A DNA stretch of 59,953 bases from Deltaproteobacteria bacterium (lineage in GTDB: Bacteria; Myxococcota; Myxococcia; SLRQ01): NCBI GenBank assembly GCA_007130885.1, contig SLRQ01000064.1, positions 1 through 59,953 on the forward strand, in the 5' to 3' direction. Below are positions 1-8,602 of this stretch, piece after piece. A program made the translations under genes and the position numbers. Below the pieces are notes generated by a model. That model saw only the letters and a program-made list of their open reading frames with translations. It was not told the DNA's origin and searched no databases. Numbering within the stretch: position 1 is the first letter of the stretch; each line of letters starts with the position of its first letter.

Positions 1-215
1 AGAAGGCCGCCGCCGGAAAGAAGGCCGCCGCCGGAAAGAAGGCCGCCGCCGGAAAGAAGGCCGCCGCCGGAAAGAAGGCCGCCGCCGGAAAGAAGGCCGC
101 CGCCGGAAAGAAGGCCGCCGCGAAGAAGCTTGCATCCAAGAAGAGGCCGGCCAAGAAGCTTGGAGCGGGGAAGGCGAGAGTGAAGAGAAGCACATCCGGT
201 AGATCGGCTGCCTAG
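1..215 (+). CDS. C-terminal end of a Lys/Ala-rich histone H1-like protein (partial)
   Basis: The frame beginning at base 3 is open to a TAG at 213-215, and the start lies before the window. The visible part is about 70 residues. It opens with roughly six and a half copies of a Lys-Lys-Ala-Ala-Ala-Gly hexapeptide and then a less regular Lys/Arg/Ala/Ser tail ending in Gly-Arg-Ser-Ala-Ala. This composition is typical of bacterial histone H1-like or AlgP-like C-terminal domains, which bind DNA non-specifically. It also occurs as a basic tail on other proteins, and the N-terminal domain that would decide this is not visible. A nucleoid-associated role is inference from composition only. Confidence 0.6.
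   Translation, partial: KAAAGKKAAAGKKAAAGKKAAAGKKAAAGKKAAAGKKAAAKKLASKKRPAKKLGAGKARVKRSTSGRSAA
3..119 (+). repeat. 18-bp tandem repeat inside a coding region
   Basis: About 6.5 near-perfect copies of an 18-bp unit encode Lys-Lys-Ala-Ala-Ala-Gly. The copies appear identical at nucleotide level, which suggests recent slippage or recombination rather than selection on the protein alone. The array probably continues upstream of the window. Confidence 0.9.
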
Positions 216-364
216 GCTAGCAAGGCACGTGGTTTGATTGCCTTCGTTCCCGCAGTGGTCACGGAGGGACTGAGGCCGGCTCCAGCCTGTTCAAGATCCG
301 CGAGATCTCGCCTTCGGAGCAGGACGGCCGGAAACGTTTCTTGGAATCTCGAGCAGCATTGTGT

Positions 365-394
365 TTGACCGCTTGGGCTCGGTCCCCGTACAAT
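365..394 (+). promoter_or_regulatory. Sigma70-like promoter for the lipoprotein operon
   Basis: A TTGACC -35 element (365-370) and a TACAAT -10 element (389-394) are separated by 18 bases. They lie about 40 bases upstream of the ATG at 433, which has a strong GGAGGGG ribosome binding site at about 420-426. The same -35 sequence and spacer length occur at 22876-22905. Confidence 0.6.
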
Positions 395-432
395 AAAATT
401 GCCTGCTTGTTCGTGATCCGGAGGGGTTTAGA

Positions 433-2220
433 ATGCGTTTCTCAAATGGCCGAAGTGCTTTGCTCGTGGCAGTGGCTGGAGTCGCCCTCGTACTAGGGTG
501 CGAGGACGAAGGTTGTGATGATCTCCAGCCCCTCGAGAAGGATCTCGAGGACGTGGACAAGGTCTACGACGGCATTCAGGTCGAGGTGAGTCCGGATGGT
601 TTCGAGTTTCTGGAGCTCAACTTCGATGTCATAGTCGAGACCATAGCCGAAGACGGCCTCGCGTTCGATCTGGATCCCGAGCCGGGCAGTTGCTCTACCT
701 TTAGCTCGGACACCAAGATTTGCAACCGGAACGACCCGTGTCCCGTCACCGCCGAGCTCCGCAATGTGTTCATCCTGCGCGAGGAGCCCGACACCATTCG
801 CGTCATGGCCGATCTTTGGGCACACAGCGGAACGAACGCCTCGGGTCCGGCGAATGACAAGATTCCCATATGCGCCGGGCCGGTCAGCGCCGATGCCGAG
901 GTTCACATAATGGGCAAGCCGGTCTCGGCCCGCGTCAGGCTGGGCCGCGACTCCGTCACCCACGGCCTGGAGATCGATTTGAGCGATCCTCCGGAGATCG
1001 AGATCACCGACGCCGACTACACAATCTCCGGCGGCCTTTTGGCAGGAGCAGCCGAGCTGCTCTTCAAGGGACGGATCACCGACATGATGAACGACATGCT
1101 CGAGGACGAGCTGATAGACGAGCTCGACGAGATGGTCGATGATGCCACCTGCATGGAGTGTGACCTGTTCACGCTCGGCTGCGAGGGCGGCCTGGGGGTG
1201 GCGGGGGTGCATTGTGACGAGGATAAGGGCTGGTGCATGAGGTCCGGCGGGTGTGTACGCGCTCCCCTGGGCGTTGTCGGAAGGCTGGACCTCGGAGAGA
1301 TGCTGGACGGCATGCTGCCCAGCACGCTCCTCGACCTTTACATCGGCGCGGGGCAGCGCGAGAACGCCTATGGAGACCCCTTCGTTCCTCACGACGGCGG
1401 TCCCGTGCAGGTGAGGGTCATAACCGGATTGGCGGCGGAGAGTTTCAGCCCCTGCGTTCCTTCGCCCTCCACGGAGCCAAGCACGGCTCCCCCTCCTCGG
1501 ATCGACTTCGGTAATGAGTCGGAAGGGCTTCGATACCACATAGGCATCGGCATCTCGGACAGGTTCTTGAACAAAGCTCTTTATGAGGTCTATCGCAGCG
1601 GCGGCCTTTGCATCGACATCGACAGTGAGGTCGATGACATGATTTCCACGGGGCTGTTTGCCACTTTCCTACCGAGTCTCGGGGTGCTGACGGGAGGAGA
1701 CAACACGCCTATGATCATCTCCTTGCGTCCGAAGGAGCTGCCCGAGATTCACATTGGAAAAGGGACCTACATCGAGGTTGGTTCGAAGTGGGTAATGGAA
1801 GAGCCGCTCATCAACCTATACCTGAACAACGTCCACCTCGATTTCTACGGTTTCTTCGAGGAGCGGTACTATCGCCTGTTCACTTTGGATGTCGATCTCT
1901 ACGTGCCGGTCGGGCTCGAGGCGACGGTAGGCGGACAGCTTCTCCCGCTCTTGGGGGACCTCGATGACATGGTTACGCGCATCGAGGTCAAGAACAGCGG
2001 CATCCTCGCCGAGGACACCAGCGTGCTGGAAGACATAGTTCCAACGATTATCGGTTTGGTCGAGCCCATGCTGGACGATCTGCTCGACCCCATAGATCTG
2101 CCCGAGCTGGAAGGGTTCGAGCTGGACATTCGCAAGATCGAGGGAATAGTCCCTCATGGGGAGCCCGACAGGTATGAGCACATAGGCATCTTCGCCCGGC
2201 TGGGTATAGCAAGCCAGTAG
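433..2220 (+). CDS. Large lipoprotein of unknown function
   Basis: A 595-residue protein with a lipoprotein signal peptide: a charged start, a hydrophobic stretch and a lipobox ending at Cys23 (LVLGC). The residue after Cys is Glu, so the Lol rules known for enterobacteria would not retain it in the inner membrane; an outer-membrane site is inferred. The mature part is acidic, with a Cys-rich stretch near residues 235-280 (CMEC and a WCM segment) that probably forms disulfides. The C-terminal half is rich in Asp/Leu and beta-prone sequence. I recognise no named domain. It is followed with no gap by the next gene, whose ATG comes directly after its TAG, so the two are almost certainly cotranscribed from the promoter at 365-394. 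Confidence 0.85.
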   Translation: MRFSNGRSALLVAVAGVALVLGCEDEGCDDLQPLEKDLEDVDKVYDGIQVEVSPDGFEFLELNFDVIVETIAEDGLAFDLDPEPGSCSTFSSDTKICNRNDPCPVTAELRNVFILREEPDTIRVMADLWAHSGTNASGPANDKIPICAGPVSADAEVHIMGKPVSARVRLGRDSVTHGLEIDLSDPPEIEITDADYTISGGLLAGAAELLFKGRITDMMNDMLEDELIDELDEMVDDATCMECDLFTLGCEGGLGVAGVHCDEDKGWCMRSGGCVRAPLGVVGRLDLGEMLDGMLPSTLLDLYIGAGQRENAYGDPFVPHDGGPVQVRVITGLAAESFSPCVPSPSTEPSTAPPPRIDFGNESEGLRYHIGIGISDRFLNKALYEVYRSGGLCIDIDSEVDDMISTGLFATFLPSLGVLTGGDNTPMIISLRPKELPEIHIGKGTYIEVGSKWVMEEPLINLYLNNVHLDFYGFFEERYYRLFTLDVDLYVPVGLEATVGGQLLPLLGDLDDMVTRIEVKNSGILAEDTSVLEDIVPTIIGLVEPMLDDLLDPIDLPELEGFELDIRKIEGIVPHGEPDRYEHIGIFARLGIASQ

Positions 2221-2763
2221 ATGGTAGCATTCGCGGCCGTGTGGCGTCCGGTTCTCCTAGTCCTGCTAATGCTCTTGCCGGCGCCGGCTGTCGGTGAGGC
2301 ATACCGGTTCGAGGATGCAGTCGATCTCGACCATCGAGGTCAGTTGGGCATTCGATTCGAGCCCGGCGTCATGGTGCTCGGCAAGGCGGCTTTGGACGGT
2401 ACCGGCGGCTGGGGGCTTGCGGCCGGGTTGGATCTGGGCGCTAGCAAGGGGCTTGCCTGGTGTGGAAACGAGCTTTCGGTCCGCGCGCGCCTCTTCCAGA
2501 CCGGGGACGGCCGCGGTCTGGCGGCGATCGCGGGCTACCGGGCCTATGCCGGCAGCCAGCATTGGAAGACCTTTGCCGATCTCGATCTAATGGTCCCGCT
2601 TGCGCCCGCGCCGGCGGCCGGAGCCCGTCTCGGGATGGGGCTGATGTACGATCCCAGCAGGCGCCTCGGGTTTTCGCTTTCCGTTGGCGCCTTTGCCGCT
2701 CTAGGCCGTGGCCTGGTATCCGGATTCGACGGGGGTTTAGGGGTGCAGGTGCGTTTCGACTGA
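2221..2763 (+). CDS. Small exported protein, possibly an outer-membrane beta-barrel
   Basis: A 180-residue protein whose ATG abuts the stop of the lipoprotein gene, which suggests translational coupling. It has a Sec signal peptide (hydrophobic core to about residue 24, cleavage near AVG-EA). The mature part alternates hydrophobic and polar residues, is rich in Gly and aromatics, and ends in a hydrophobic strand finishing with Phe-Asp (VQVRFD). That resembles the C-terminal strand of small outer-membrane barrels, though the terminal residue is not the usual Phe. It has no recognisable family. With the lipoprotein it may form a two-component envelope module, which is inference from the gene order. 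It converges on the metallo-beta-lactamase gene with a 25-bp gap. Confidence 0.75.
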   Translation: MVAFAAVWRPVLLVLLMLLPAPAVGEAYRFEDAVDLDHRGQLGIRFEPGVMVLGKAALDGTGGWGLAAGLDLGASKGLAWCGNELSVRARLFQTGDGRGLAAIAGYRAYAGSQHWKTFADLDLMVPLAPAPAAGARLGMGLMYDPSRRLGFSLSVGAFAALGRGLVSGFDGGLGVQVRFD

Positions 2764-2788
2764 AGCAGAACCCGGCAGGCGCCTATTC

Positions 2789-4087
2789 TTACTCGACCCA
2801 AAGCTCGATGAGTTCTCCTTCCAGAGGTCCGATTTGGTAGGAACGTCCATCGGTGGACTCCATCCGGATGTGGCCATGTTCCGGTACGGCGCCTGGAGGC
2901 ATGAAAGTAGGTTCGCCGCATCCGGTTGCAACGGCGTCGACTATGCCGGGAGTGGTAAGGAAGATATGCGCGCCCACGGACTGAAGCCGTTTCATCACGG
3001 AGCGATGGGGGTGACAGTGGGGGTTGTCGAGTCCCGCCGAGACAACCGAAGCAGCGGGCTCCAGATTATGAAGGAACGATTCGTTGGTGGATGTAGCCGA
3101 GCCGTGATGATTGACGCGCAGAACGTGTATGGGCGCTATTGCGGCGGAGAGGGGGGTCTCCATGTCCACGGTCTCGTTTCCGCCGCCGGTGAGATCACCG
3201 CCTACGAACACGCGCAGGTCGCCGAAAGTGATCACCACCGCCACGGAGGACGCATTCTCGCCCTCCAGGCTTTCCTCATCTCCCGGGTCCAGGGTTATGC
3301 CGCCGAGCAAGGCTCCGTTCACCGCCACCACCTCGACCTCGACGCCGGCCCCGAGGCTTATCGTCTCCCCCAGCTCCGCCGGCCGGGCACCGGCCACGCC
3401 GGCCGCGGCCTCATAACGCTTACATATGAGGGTATCGCAGGGCGGTGAATCTCTGTTGTGGAGCAGCAATCCGTGAGGATGGTGGTCATTTGAGGTTCCC
3501 GGCTCGCCGTTAGGGCCCTCCAAGATCTCAACTACGCCCCCCATGTGGTCGTTGTGCCGGTGGCTCGTAATGATGTGTGTTGGTGGCAGGGCACCGAGGC
3601 GCGACAGGAACGGGATCACCGCTGTCTCGCCGGCCTCCGGTGTGCCCGCGTCCTTCAGCAGGCTGTCTCCGCGGGGTGAGCGAACGAATGTCGAGTCACC
3701 TTGCCCCACATCCAGAAAGGTGATCTCGACGCCCCCGTCATACAAGGTGAAGGCATGTTGATGGGTACGACTCGTCCCGCCTTTGTTCACCAGAGTCACA
3801 TCATATGTTCCGGCCTCCATTCCCGATGGAACTAGAGCCGCGGCGGTGGTTCCATCCTCGTTTACGTGGGATGGCAAGACTACGACGGATGTCGAGCCGC
3901 CATGCTCGAGGTGGATCCTCGCGTTCGGCTGAAACTGTTCTCCATGGACGATAAGTGTAGTTTCGAGCCCTGTTGCCGAGTCGGCGGGAACCACGGTTTC
4001 GATGAACAGGTCCGATGTCGGCCCGCATGCTCCAAGGAGGAGCAGTAGGCTGACTGCTCCAAGGTGCGTGACCCTCACATAGTTCAT
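2789..4087 (-). CDS. Secreted metallo-beta-lactamase-fold lipoprotein with an IPT/TIG-like domain
   Basis: I chose the ATG at 4087 because it opens a clean lipoprotein signal peptide with a lipobox ending at Cys21 (LLGAC); the longer frame would bury it. About 80 residues resembling an IPT/TIG Ig-like fold come next. A metallo-beta-lactamase domain follows, with FLDVGQGDS and the metal-binding SHRHNDHMGG motif, then HHPHG, GGDLTGG and NHHGS segments. These are the hallmarks of the soluble MBL domain of ComEC/Rec2 proteins, but no ComEC membrane channel is present. It is therefore a stand-alone, probably surface- or periplasm-anchored hydrolase. The substrate is unknown; phosphodiesters or nucleic acids are plausible for the family. 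Confidence 0.85.
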   Translation of the reverse strand: MNYVRVTHLGAVSLLLLLGACGPTSDLFIETVVPADSATGLETTLIVHGEQFQPNARIHLEHGGSTSVVVLPSHVNEDGTTAAALVPSGMEAGTYDVTLVNKGGTSRTHQHAFTLYDGGVEITFLDVGQGDSTFVRSPRGDSLLKDAGTPEAGETAVIPFLSRLGALPPTHIITSHRHNDHMGGVVEILEGPNGEPGTSNDHHPHGLLLHNRDSPPCDTLICKRYEAAAGVAGARPAELGETISLGAGVEVEVVAVNGALLGGITLDPGDEESLEGENASSVAVVITFGDLRVFVGGDLTGGGNETVDMETPLSAAIAPIHVLRVNHHGSATSTNESFLHNLEPAASVVSAGLDNPHCHPHRSVMKRLQSVGAHIFLTTPGIVDAVATGCGEPTFMPPGAVPEHGHIRMESTDGRSYQIGPLEGELIELWVE

Positions 4088-4217
4088 GAAGCAAAGAATA
4101 GCAGCCGGCCGACCGTGGGTGCCATGAGCGGTGCATTTGGTGCCGCGCCGTTTTCTTGACCGCTCCTCGAGCGTTGATACGCTCGGGGCAAAGGGGCCAG
4201 GTAACGCCGGAGAATAC

Positions 4218-4382
4218 ATGGATGACAGCAGCGAAAGCTTGGTAGGGCTTCTAATACGCCTACCTCCCGGTAGCTACCATCGTTTGAAGGATCTTTCGGG
4301 TCGCACGAGAGTTCGTCAAAGTGAGCTACTGAGGGAGGCGATCTCCGATTTATTACGCAAGTACCGGCACTTGCCTCGATAG
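4218..4382 (+). CDS. Small ribbon-helix-helix (CopG/Arc-type) DNA-binding protein
   Basis: A 54-residue protein starting at the ATG at 4218, with CCGGAG just upstream; a longer in-frame extension lacks such a site. The sequence shows a short strand (VGLLIRLPPGSY), a helix, a turn, and a second helix with SELLREAISDLLRKY. This is the ribbon-helix-helix layout of CopG/Arc repressors and many antitoxins. Such proteins bind operators as dimers through the strand. The next reading frame begins 12 bases downstream, so the pair could be an autoregulated operon. An antitoxin role is possible but the partner is too short for a known toxin. Confidence 0.65.
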   Translation: MDDSSESLVGLLIRLPPGSYHRLKDLSGRTRVRQSELLREAISDLLRKYRHLPR

Positions 4383-4394
4383 AGGGGAGCCGAC

Positions 4395-4517
4395 ATGAAA
4401 CGAAGAGCCAAGAAGCTGAGGGAGTTCTACGCGCGTCTGGATCGCGTTGTCGAGATCTATCTCGATGCCGATTTTGCTCCCGAGCTTAGGCGGGTCCGCC
4501 GCGCTCTAATCGATTAG
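4395..4517 (+). CDS. 40-residue basic protein downstream of the ribbon-helix-helix gene
   Basis: A short frame opening at ATG 4395 behind a strong GAGGGGAG site and ending at TAG 4517. It encodes 40 residues: a strongly basic N-terminus (MKRRAKKLREFY), an amphipathic central segment and a basic C-terminus (RRVRRALID). It looks alpha-helical throughout. The 12-bp spacing from the ribbon-helix-helix gene and the good ribosome binding site argue that it is translated. It overlaps the end of the convergent truA gene by 4 bp. I do not recognise the family. It could be a micro-toxin, an accessory of the regulator or a remnant. Confidence 0.45.
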   Translation: MKRRAKKLREFYARLDRVVEIYLDADFAPELRRVRRALID

Positions 4518-5362
4518 GGCCGCAACAAAGAGGGGTAGCGGACCCGCACGAGTGTCAGGCCGCGGCCGGGGGCTCTGGGGCCCTGATGTCGGTCGCGGCC
4601 GGAGACCGTCGCCGCGACTTCGCTCGCTTCGATCTCGCCGTATCCGACTTGAACCAGCAGTCCGGTCATGTTGCGAACCATGTGCTTCAGAAAAGCGTCT
4701 CCAGAGACGGTAATGCAGACGAGTCGGCCTTCGGCTGCTCCGGGATAGGCCATATCCAACACTCTACTTGCCCCCAGCCGGCGTATCGTGCCTCCTCGTA
4801 CGCGCGCGCCTCGCAAGGTAGCTAGACCCGCGAAGTTCCTTCGACCCAGCAAGGACTTCAAAGCCAGGCTCATTGATTTGGTATCCAGATGCCTTGTTTG
4901 TCCCTCGAGGTGGGGGAACGATCGGGGATCAGGAAGGCACCATGCACGAGTAGCAAGGAAAGGGTCGCCGGCGGCTGCTTCCAGATTCTCTGGAGTAGCT
5001 AGAATGTAGGTATATATCTTTCCGCGACTCGACCAGCGGGCGTTGAACTTCCTCGGCGCCGGCGCGATGGACCAGAGCCTTATGTCCGCGGGAAGGACCT
5101 CGTTGACGGCGCGGCGGGCCGCCGAAAAATCGGCGACGACAGCAGCGGTGTCGAGATGAACGAACATCTCCAAAGCGTGCACTCCGGCATCGGTTCGCGC
5201 GGCGCCCTGTACCCTTCCCGGAAGTCCGACCGTGACCAAGGCCTCCTCGAGCAAGCCTTGCACGGTGCGCTTGCCCGGTTGACGCTGCCAGCCGCAAAGC
5301 TCGCCGCCATCGTACGCGAGCCTTAGCGCAAGTCGTCTCTTCTTGGAACTCTTATTGACCAC
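4514..5362 (-). CDS. truA: tRNA pseudouridine(38-40) synthase TruA
   Basis: A 282-residue enzyme converting uridines 38-40 in the tRNA anticodon stem-loop to pseudouridine. The N-terminus has the family pattern LRLAYDGG...GWQRQPGKRTVQG, and the catalytic Asp58 lies in the signature ARTDAGVHA. The later blocks (DIRLWSIAPAP, FNARWSSRGKIYTY, GDAFLKHMVRNM) are also typical, and the length is normal. The start is a GTG at 5362, supported by AAGGAG directly upstream on the minus strand. It converges on the 40-residue frame with a 4-bp overlap. Confidence 0.95.
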   Translation of the reverse strand: MVNKSSKKRRLALRLAYDGGELCGWQRQPGKRTVQGLLEEALVTVGLPGRVQGAARTDAGVHALEMFVHLDTAAVVADFSAARRAVNEVLPADIRLWSIAPAPRKFNARWSSRGKIYTYILATPENLEAAAGDPFLATRAWCLPDPRSFPHLEGQTRHLDTKSMSLALKSLLGRRNFAGLATLRGARVRGGTIRRLGASRVLDMAYPGAAEGRLVCITVSGDAFLKHMVRNMTGLLVQVGYGEIEASEVAATVSGRDRHQGPRAPGRGLTLVRVRYPSLLRP

Positions 5363-5454
5363 GGACTCCTTGTCCTACAGGCATCGCGCGGTCGCGAACC
5401 GACGAGCGGTGTTCAGCGGCCGCGAGGAGGCTTGGACCAGGTTGATGCTCCTGC

Positions 5455-7587
5455 TCATGAGGCGGCGCGGAGCCGTCGAAATATCAACATACGCAGGGCT
5501 GGCAATAGAACGATGAGTGATGCGGCCGGCCAAGAGCCGCCGCTCTTTGCCGAGGCGCAGTCACAACCGCCCCCGTTGAGATCCGGTTCACTTGGTCCCA
5601 CGAGATGAAGTGCTGCTTCATACGCATCCAGCTTGCCGTACCCCCACCGGTCATTTGGCAGCTCACCGGTATGCTCGTCGCCGCGGGCCGTCTCCGCCAG
5701 TACTTCGAGGATCTCATCACGATCGAACTCCGGTCGGGCTTCCAGCATCAAAGCAACCGCGCCCGCGACGTGAGGGGCAGCCATGGAAGTTCCTCGCATC
5801 GCTGCCACGTTCTCCTCGAGCAAGGTGGTACGATCGAAAATTATCGCATTTCGCCCGAACGGTGCGGCTATGTACTCGCCGGGCGCGGCGATCTCCGGCT
5901 TCATCCCCGTGCGATCCGGATCGGTTGAGGGTCCGCCGGAAGAAAAACGCGCTATTTCGCCGAGCTTCAGGGAGTCGTCTTCAAACCAGTTTCCCTCGAC
6001 ATCCATCCACGCGTTTCTTGTAGTGTAAGCCGCAACGGCAAGAACTCCGGGTGCGGTGGCCGGCATGGCCACTACCGATCTGTCGTCGCCGGCATTTCCC
6101 CGTACTCCGAAAGACGCAGGCGCGGAGCCGAAGGCGGTGCTGGCTATCCATCCATGGAAAGTGCCTCTTCCACGTAGCTCGAGGACCCAGCTCCAGCCGT
6201 CCGGATTGCCCGCGTAGGTGTTGGGCTCTGAACCCGGAACGACCTGCACGTTTGCCCTCTCCTTGCCTGTATCCGGATGAGAGGGCTCGAAAGAGATCTG
6301 TGCTTCGCCCAGCGATGTCCCGTCCTGCGCTTCGAGGCGTCCGGAAAAAACCGGGTCGTTGGGACCCCGGAAGCCGGTGGAAGCAGCAACCTCATCGGAG
6401 GAATCCAATACGGCGAGCTGAACCTCCATCTCTCCACCAGCCTCGTTCCAGAGGTCGATGTAGCCCCCCTCCGCCAAAAAACCTGGATGAATGAGTATGT
6501 CGGTTCTTCCCGGCTCGTCGTCGAGAGGGTAGGAGAGATGTATGCGGGTGCCGCCGTCGTTACCCGCGGCCGCCACTATTATTCGACCCGGGCCGGACAT
6601 CTCTGTTAGGGCCTGCTCTTCCAGGGTGGAGCCGTCATGAGCGCCATAATGCCCGCCCAACGACATGTTGATTACGGCCGGACGACCAAGCGCGTCCGCG
6701 CTCTCGAAGATCCAGCTTGCCGACTCGGCGAGCAGCTCGAAGGTAAGGCTTCCCGAAGACAAGAAGTCCACGTCTGGAGCAACGCCCGGGAAGATGGGGT
6801 CGCTTCCTCCAGCGGTTGCACCCACATGCGTTCCATGTCCGACGAGATCAAGGGCATGACAACTCTTGTCCAGAATGCTCTCCCTCTCGCATAGGCGGCC
6901 TTGGCTGTAGCCGGGTGGCGGCTCACCTTCCACTCCTTGGTCCCAAATCGCCAGGACTCGAGTTATTCCGTCCTCATCGTTGAAGGTTGGATGGTGATAG
7001 TCTAGGCCGGTGTCCACAAGGCCGAGGATCACGCCTTGGCCGGTGAGAGGTGTAGCTAGGCCTCGACCGCGCACAACCCGATCGGAACCTATGTCCCGGA
7101 CGCTGTCATGTAGTAAGGGTCGTCTTGGTAGGGCTGCTTCCGCCCGATCGACTATGGCCAGCCGTCCCAGCTCCGGCAGCGAACCCGAAGGGATCCGAGC
7201 CGACAAAATGTCACCGCCGAGATGGACGGCGACGCCTCCGGCTCGTTCTATGGCCGATGCCACCGCTGACGCCTGTCCGGGTATGGATCTGACATATAGA
7301 CTGACTTGTTTCTCTGGAGGGAGGAGAGCCGGCTGGAAAACCAACGGCCCCCGGCCCTCGGCTGTTGCGGCGAGACGCGCCAAATGGGCATCGAGGCGGC
7401 CAGCGGAGATGGGTTCGCTTTCTTGCGGTGATCGCGAGGGTGCCTCGTGTTCCGGGTTCTCGAGTGTGATCTCGCCGGCTTCCGCGGGCAGGTAGGCCAA
7501 CAAAGGCGTAAGCAGCGCCGCGACTAGCAAAGGTGCTCGGGAGGTCGAAGAGAAATCTGTAGCTTTAGTCTGTTTCCGCATGGACAT
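5455..7587 (-). CDS. Subtilisin-like serine protease (S8) with MYXO-CTERM-like tail
   Basis: A 710-residue exported peptidase. A signal peptide (core at about 19-36, PAEAG) precedes a roughly 140-residue propeptide-like region. The catalytic triad is intact: Asp192 in LVDTGLDYHHP, His251 in GHGTHV and Ser601 in RGTSMAAPHVAG, with the oxyanion Asn in VAAAGNDGG. A long insert between His and Ser contains a beta-rich segment, probably a PA-like or jelly-roll insert. The C-terminus is GGGCDCA followed by a hydrophobic helix and a basic end (RRLRAAS), matching the MYXO-CTERM sorting signal, in which the Cys is thought to be processed during surface display. The start could be ATG 7587 or 7581; neither has a strong ribosome binding site. 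Confidence 0.93.
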   Translation of the reverse strand: MSMRKQTKATDFSSTSRAPLLVAALLTPLLAYLPAEAGEITLENPEHEAPSRSPQESEPISAGRLDAHLARLAATAEGRGPLVFQPALLPPEKQVSLYVRSIPGQASAVASAIERAGGVAVHLGGDILSARIPSGSLPELGRLAIVDRAEAALPRRPLLHDSVRDIGSDRVVRGRGLATPLTGQGVILGLVDTGLDYHHPTFNDEDGITRVLAIWDQGVEGEPPPGYSQGRLCERESILDKSCHALDLVGHGTHVGATAGGSDPIFPGVAPDVDFLSSGSLTFELLAESASWIFESADALGRPAVINMSLGGHYGAHDGSTLEEQALTEMSGPGRIIVAAAGNDGGTRIHLSYPLDDEPGRTDILIHPGFLAEGGYIDLWNEAGGEMEVQLAVLDSSDEVAASTGFRGPNDPVFSGRLEAQDGTSLGEAQISFEPSHPDTGKERANVQVVPGSEPNTYAGNPDGWSWVLELRGRGTFHGWIASTAFGSAPASFGVRGNAGDDRSVVAMPATAPGVLAVAAYTTRNAWMDVEGNWFEDDSLKLGEIARFSSGGPSTDPDRTGMKPEIAAPGEYIAAPFGRNAIIFDRTTLLEENVAAMRGTSMAAPHVAGAVALMLEARPEFDRDEILEVLAETARGDEHTGELPNDRWGYGKLDAYEAALHLVGPSEPDLNGGGCDCASAKSGGSWPAASLIVLLPALRMLIFRRLRAAS

Positions 7588-7689
7588 GGAATCATACGTC
7601 AGCGCATGCGGGAGCGCGAGAGTTCGAGCGCCAAAACCCGTAGCGTAGCTCTCGCATGCAAACGGCGGATGGAGTAAGACGAATTAGCA

Positions 7690-8343
7690 ATGACAAAACC
7701 AAAGACTAAAGCCGTTGCGGCCATCGAGGCCAAGATGCGGCAGGTAGCTCCCGGCTCCTACCGGCATCAAGTCTTGACCGCCGCGCGAGATTTCAAGAAC
7801 GCTTGGATCGACCTTGGGGCACACCTAACTAGAGTCCGGGACCAGGCTCTTTACAGGGAGTGGGGTCACAACGATTTCGAGAGCTACTGCAAGCAGGAGC
7901 TGCATATCAAGAAGGTGACCGCCCACAAGCTGACGGCTACCTTCGGTTTCATGGAACGTCACGAGCCGGAGCTGCTGCATGCGGCCCTCTGCGAGCCGCC
8001 GCGTAGGGAGCGGATCCCCCCCTTCGAAGTCGTCGAGGTCTTATCCAAGGCGGAAGAGCGAGGACAAATCGGCCCGGCAGAGTACCGTGAGCTGAGGGAC
8101 CGAGTGATGGATGAAGAAAGCCCGACTTCAGCAAGAGGCCTTCGGCGGGTGCTGCGAGAAGAGTTCCCTCCCGAGGAGGTGTCCCAGCCTCCACCCGAGG
8201 AAGTTGTGCGAAAGCTGGCGCGAGCGGCTAGGCGACTGGCCGATGGAGCAGCCGAGTGCGAGGCTCTCCCTCCAGCTGTTCGCGAGAAAGCGGAGTCTCT
8301 TGCACTGGATTTTGAAGAGGTGATTCGAGAGGCCGCGGCATGA
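7690..8343 (+). CDS. Conserved protein of unknown function, Myxococcota-type
   Basis: A 217-residue soluble, charged protein with no signal peptide or membrane segment. Residues 15-95 form a dense helical block with conserved-looking aromatics (ARDFKNAWIDLGAHL, YREWGHNDFESYC) and a possible helix-turn-helix at KKVTAHKLTATFGFMERHEPE. The second half is Glu/Arg-rich helices separated by a Pro-rich linker. The block resembles the N-terminal helical modules of plasmid- or phage-type DNA-binding proteins, but I cannot name a family. A role in DNA binding or regulation is inference. The 259 bp between it and clpX contain no convincing gene. Confidence 0.8.
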   Translation: MTKPKTKAVAAIEAKMRQVAPGSYRHQVLTAARDFKNAWIDLGAHLTRVRDQALYREWGHNDFESYCKQELHIKKVTAHKLTATFGFMERHEPELLHAALCEPPRRERIPPFEVVEVLSKAEERGQIGPAEYRELRDRVMDEESPTSARGLRRVLREEFPPEEVSQPPPEEVVRKLARAARRLADGAAECEALPPAVREKAESLALDFEEVIREAAA

Positions 8344-8602
8344 GGGCTTCCCTGGATACGAGGTCCGCTAAGTACTCCGGTTTGCCCCCTAAAGGGAGGG
8401 GGGAATCGGATGGGAGCCAGGTGTCCACCGGGGGGCAGCGGGTGGGCGTAGTACGCGGGTATCGACACAGATTCGTTCAAAGGGGCTGGTCGCGGCGGGT
8501 AATAGGTTCTAACGTTGTGATGAGACAGGGCCCCCCGGAAAACGCGTCTTCGCGTTTGGGCGCGAAGGGAGGCAAATTGGCACAACCTGACGGGAGTGTG
8601 GC

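Noticed and set aside
493..1539. Long open frame on the minus strand inside the 595-residue lipoprotein gene
   Set aside because: It is a shadow: the plus strand has a signal peptide, ribosome binding site and promoter, and the minus product shows no domain.
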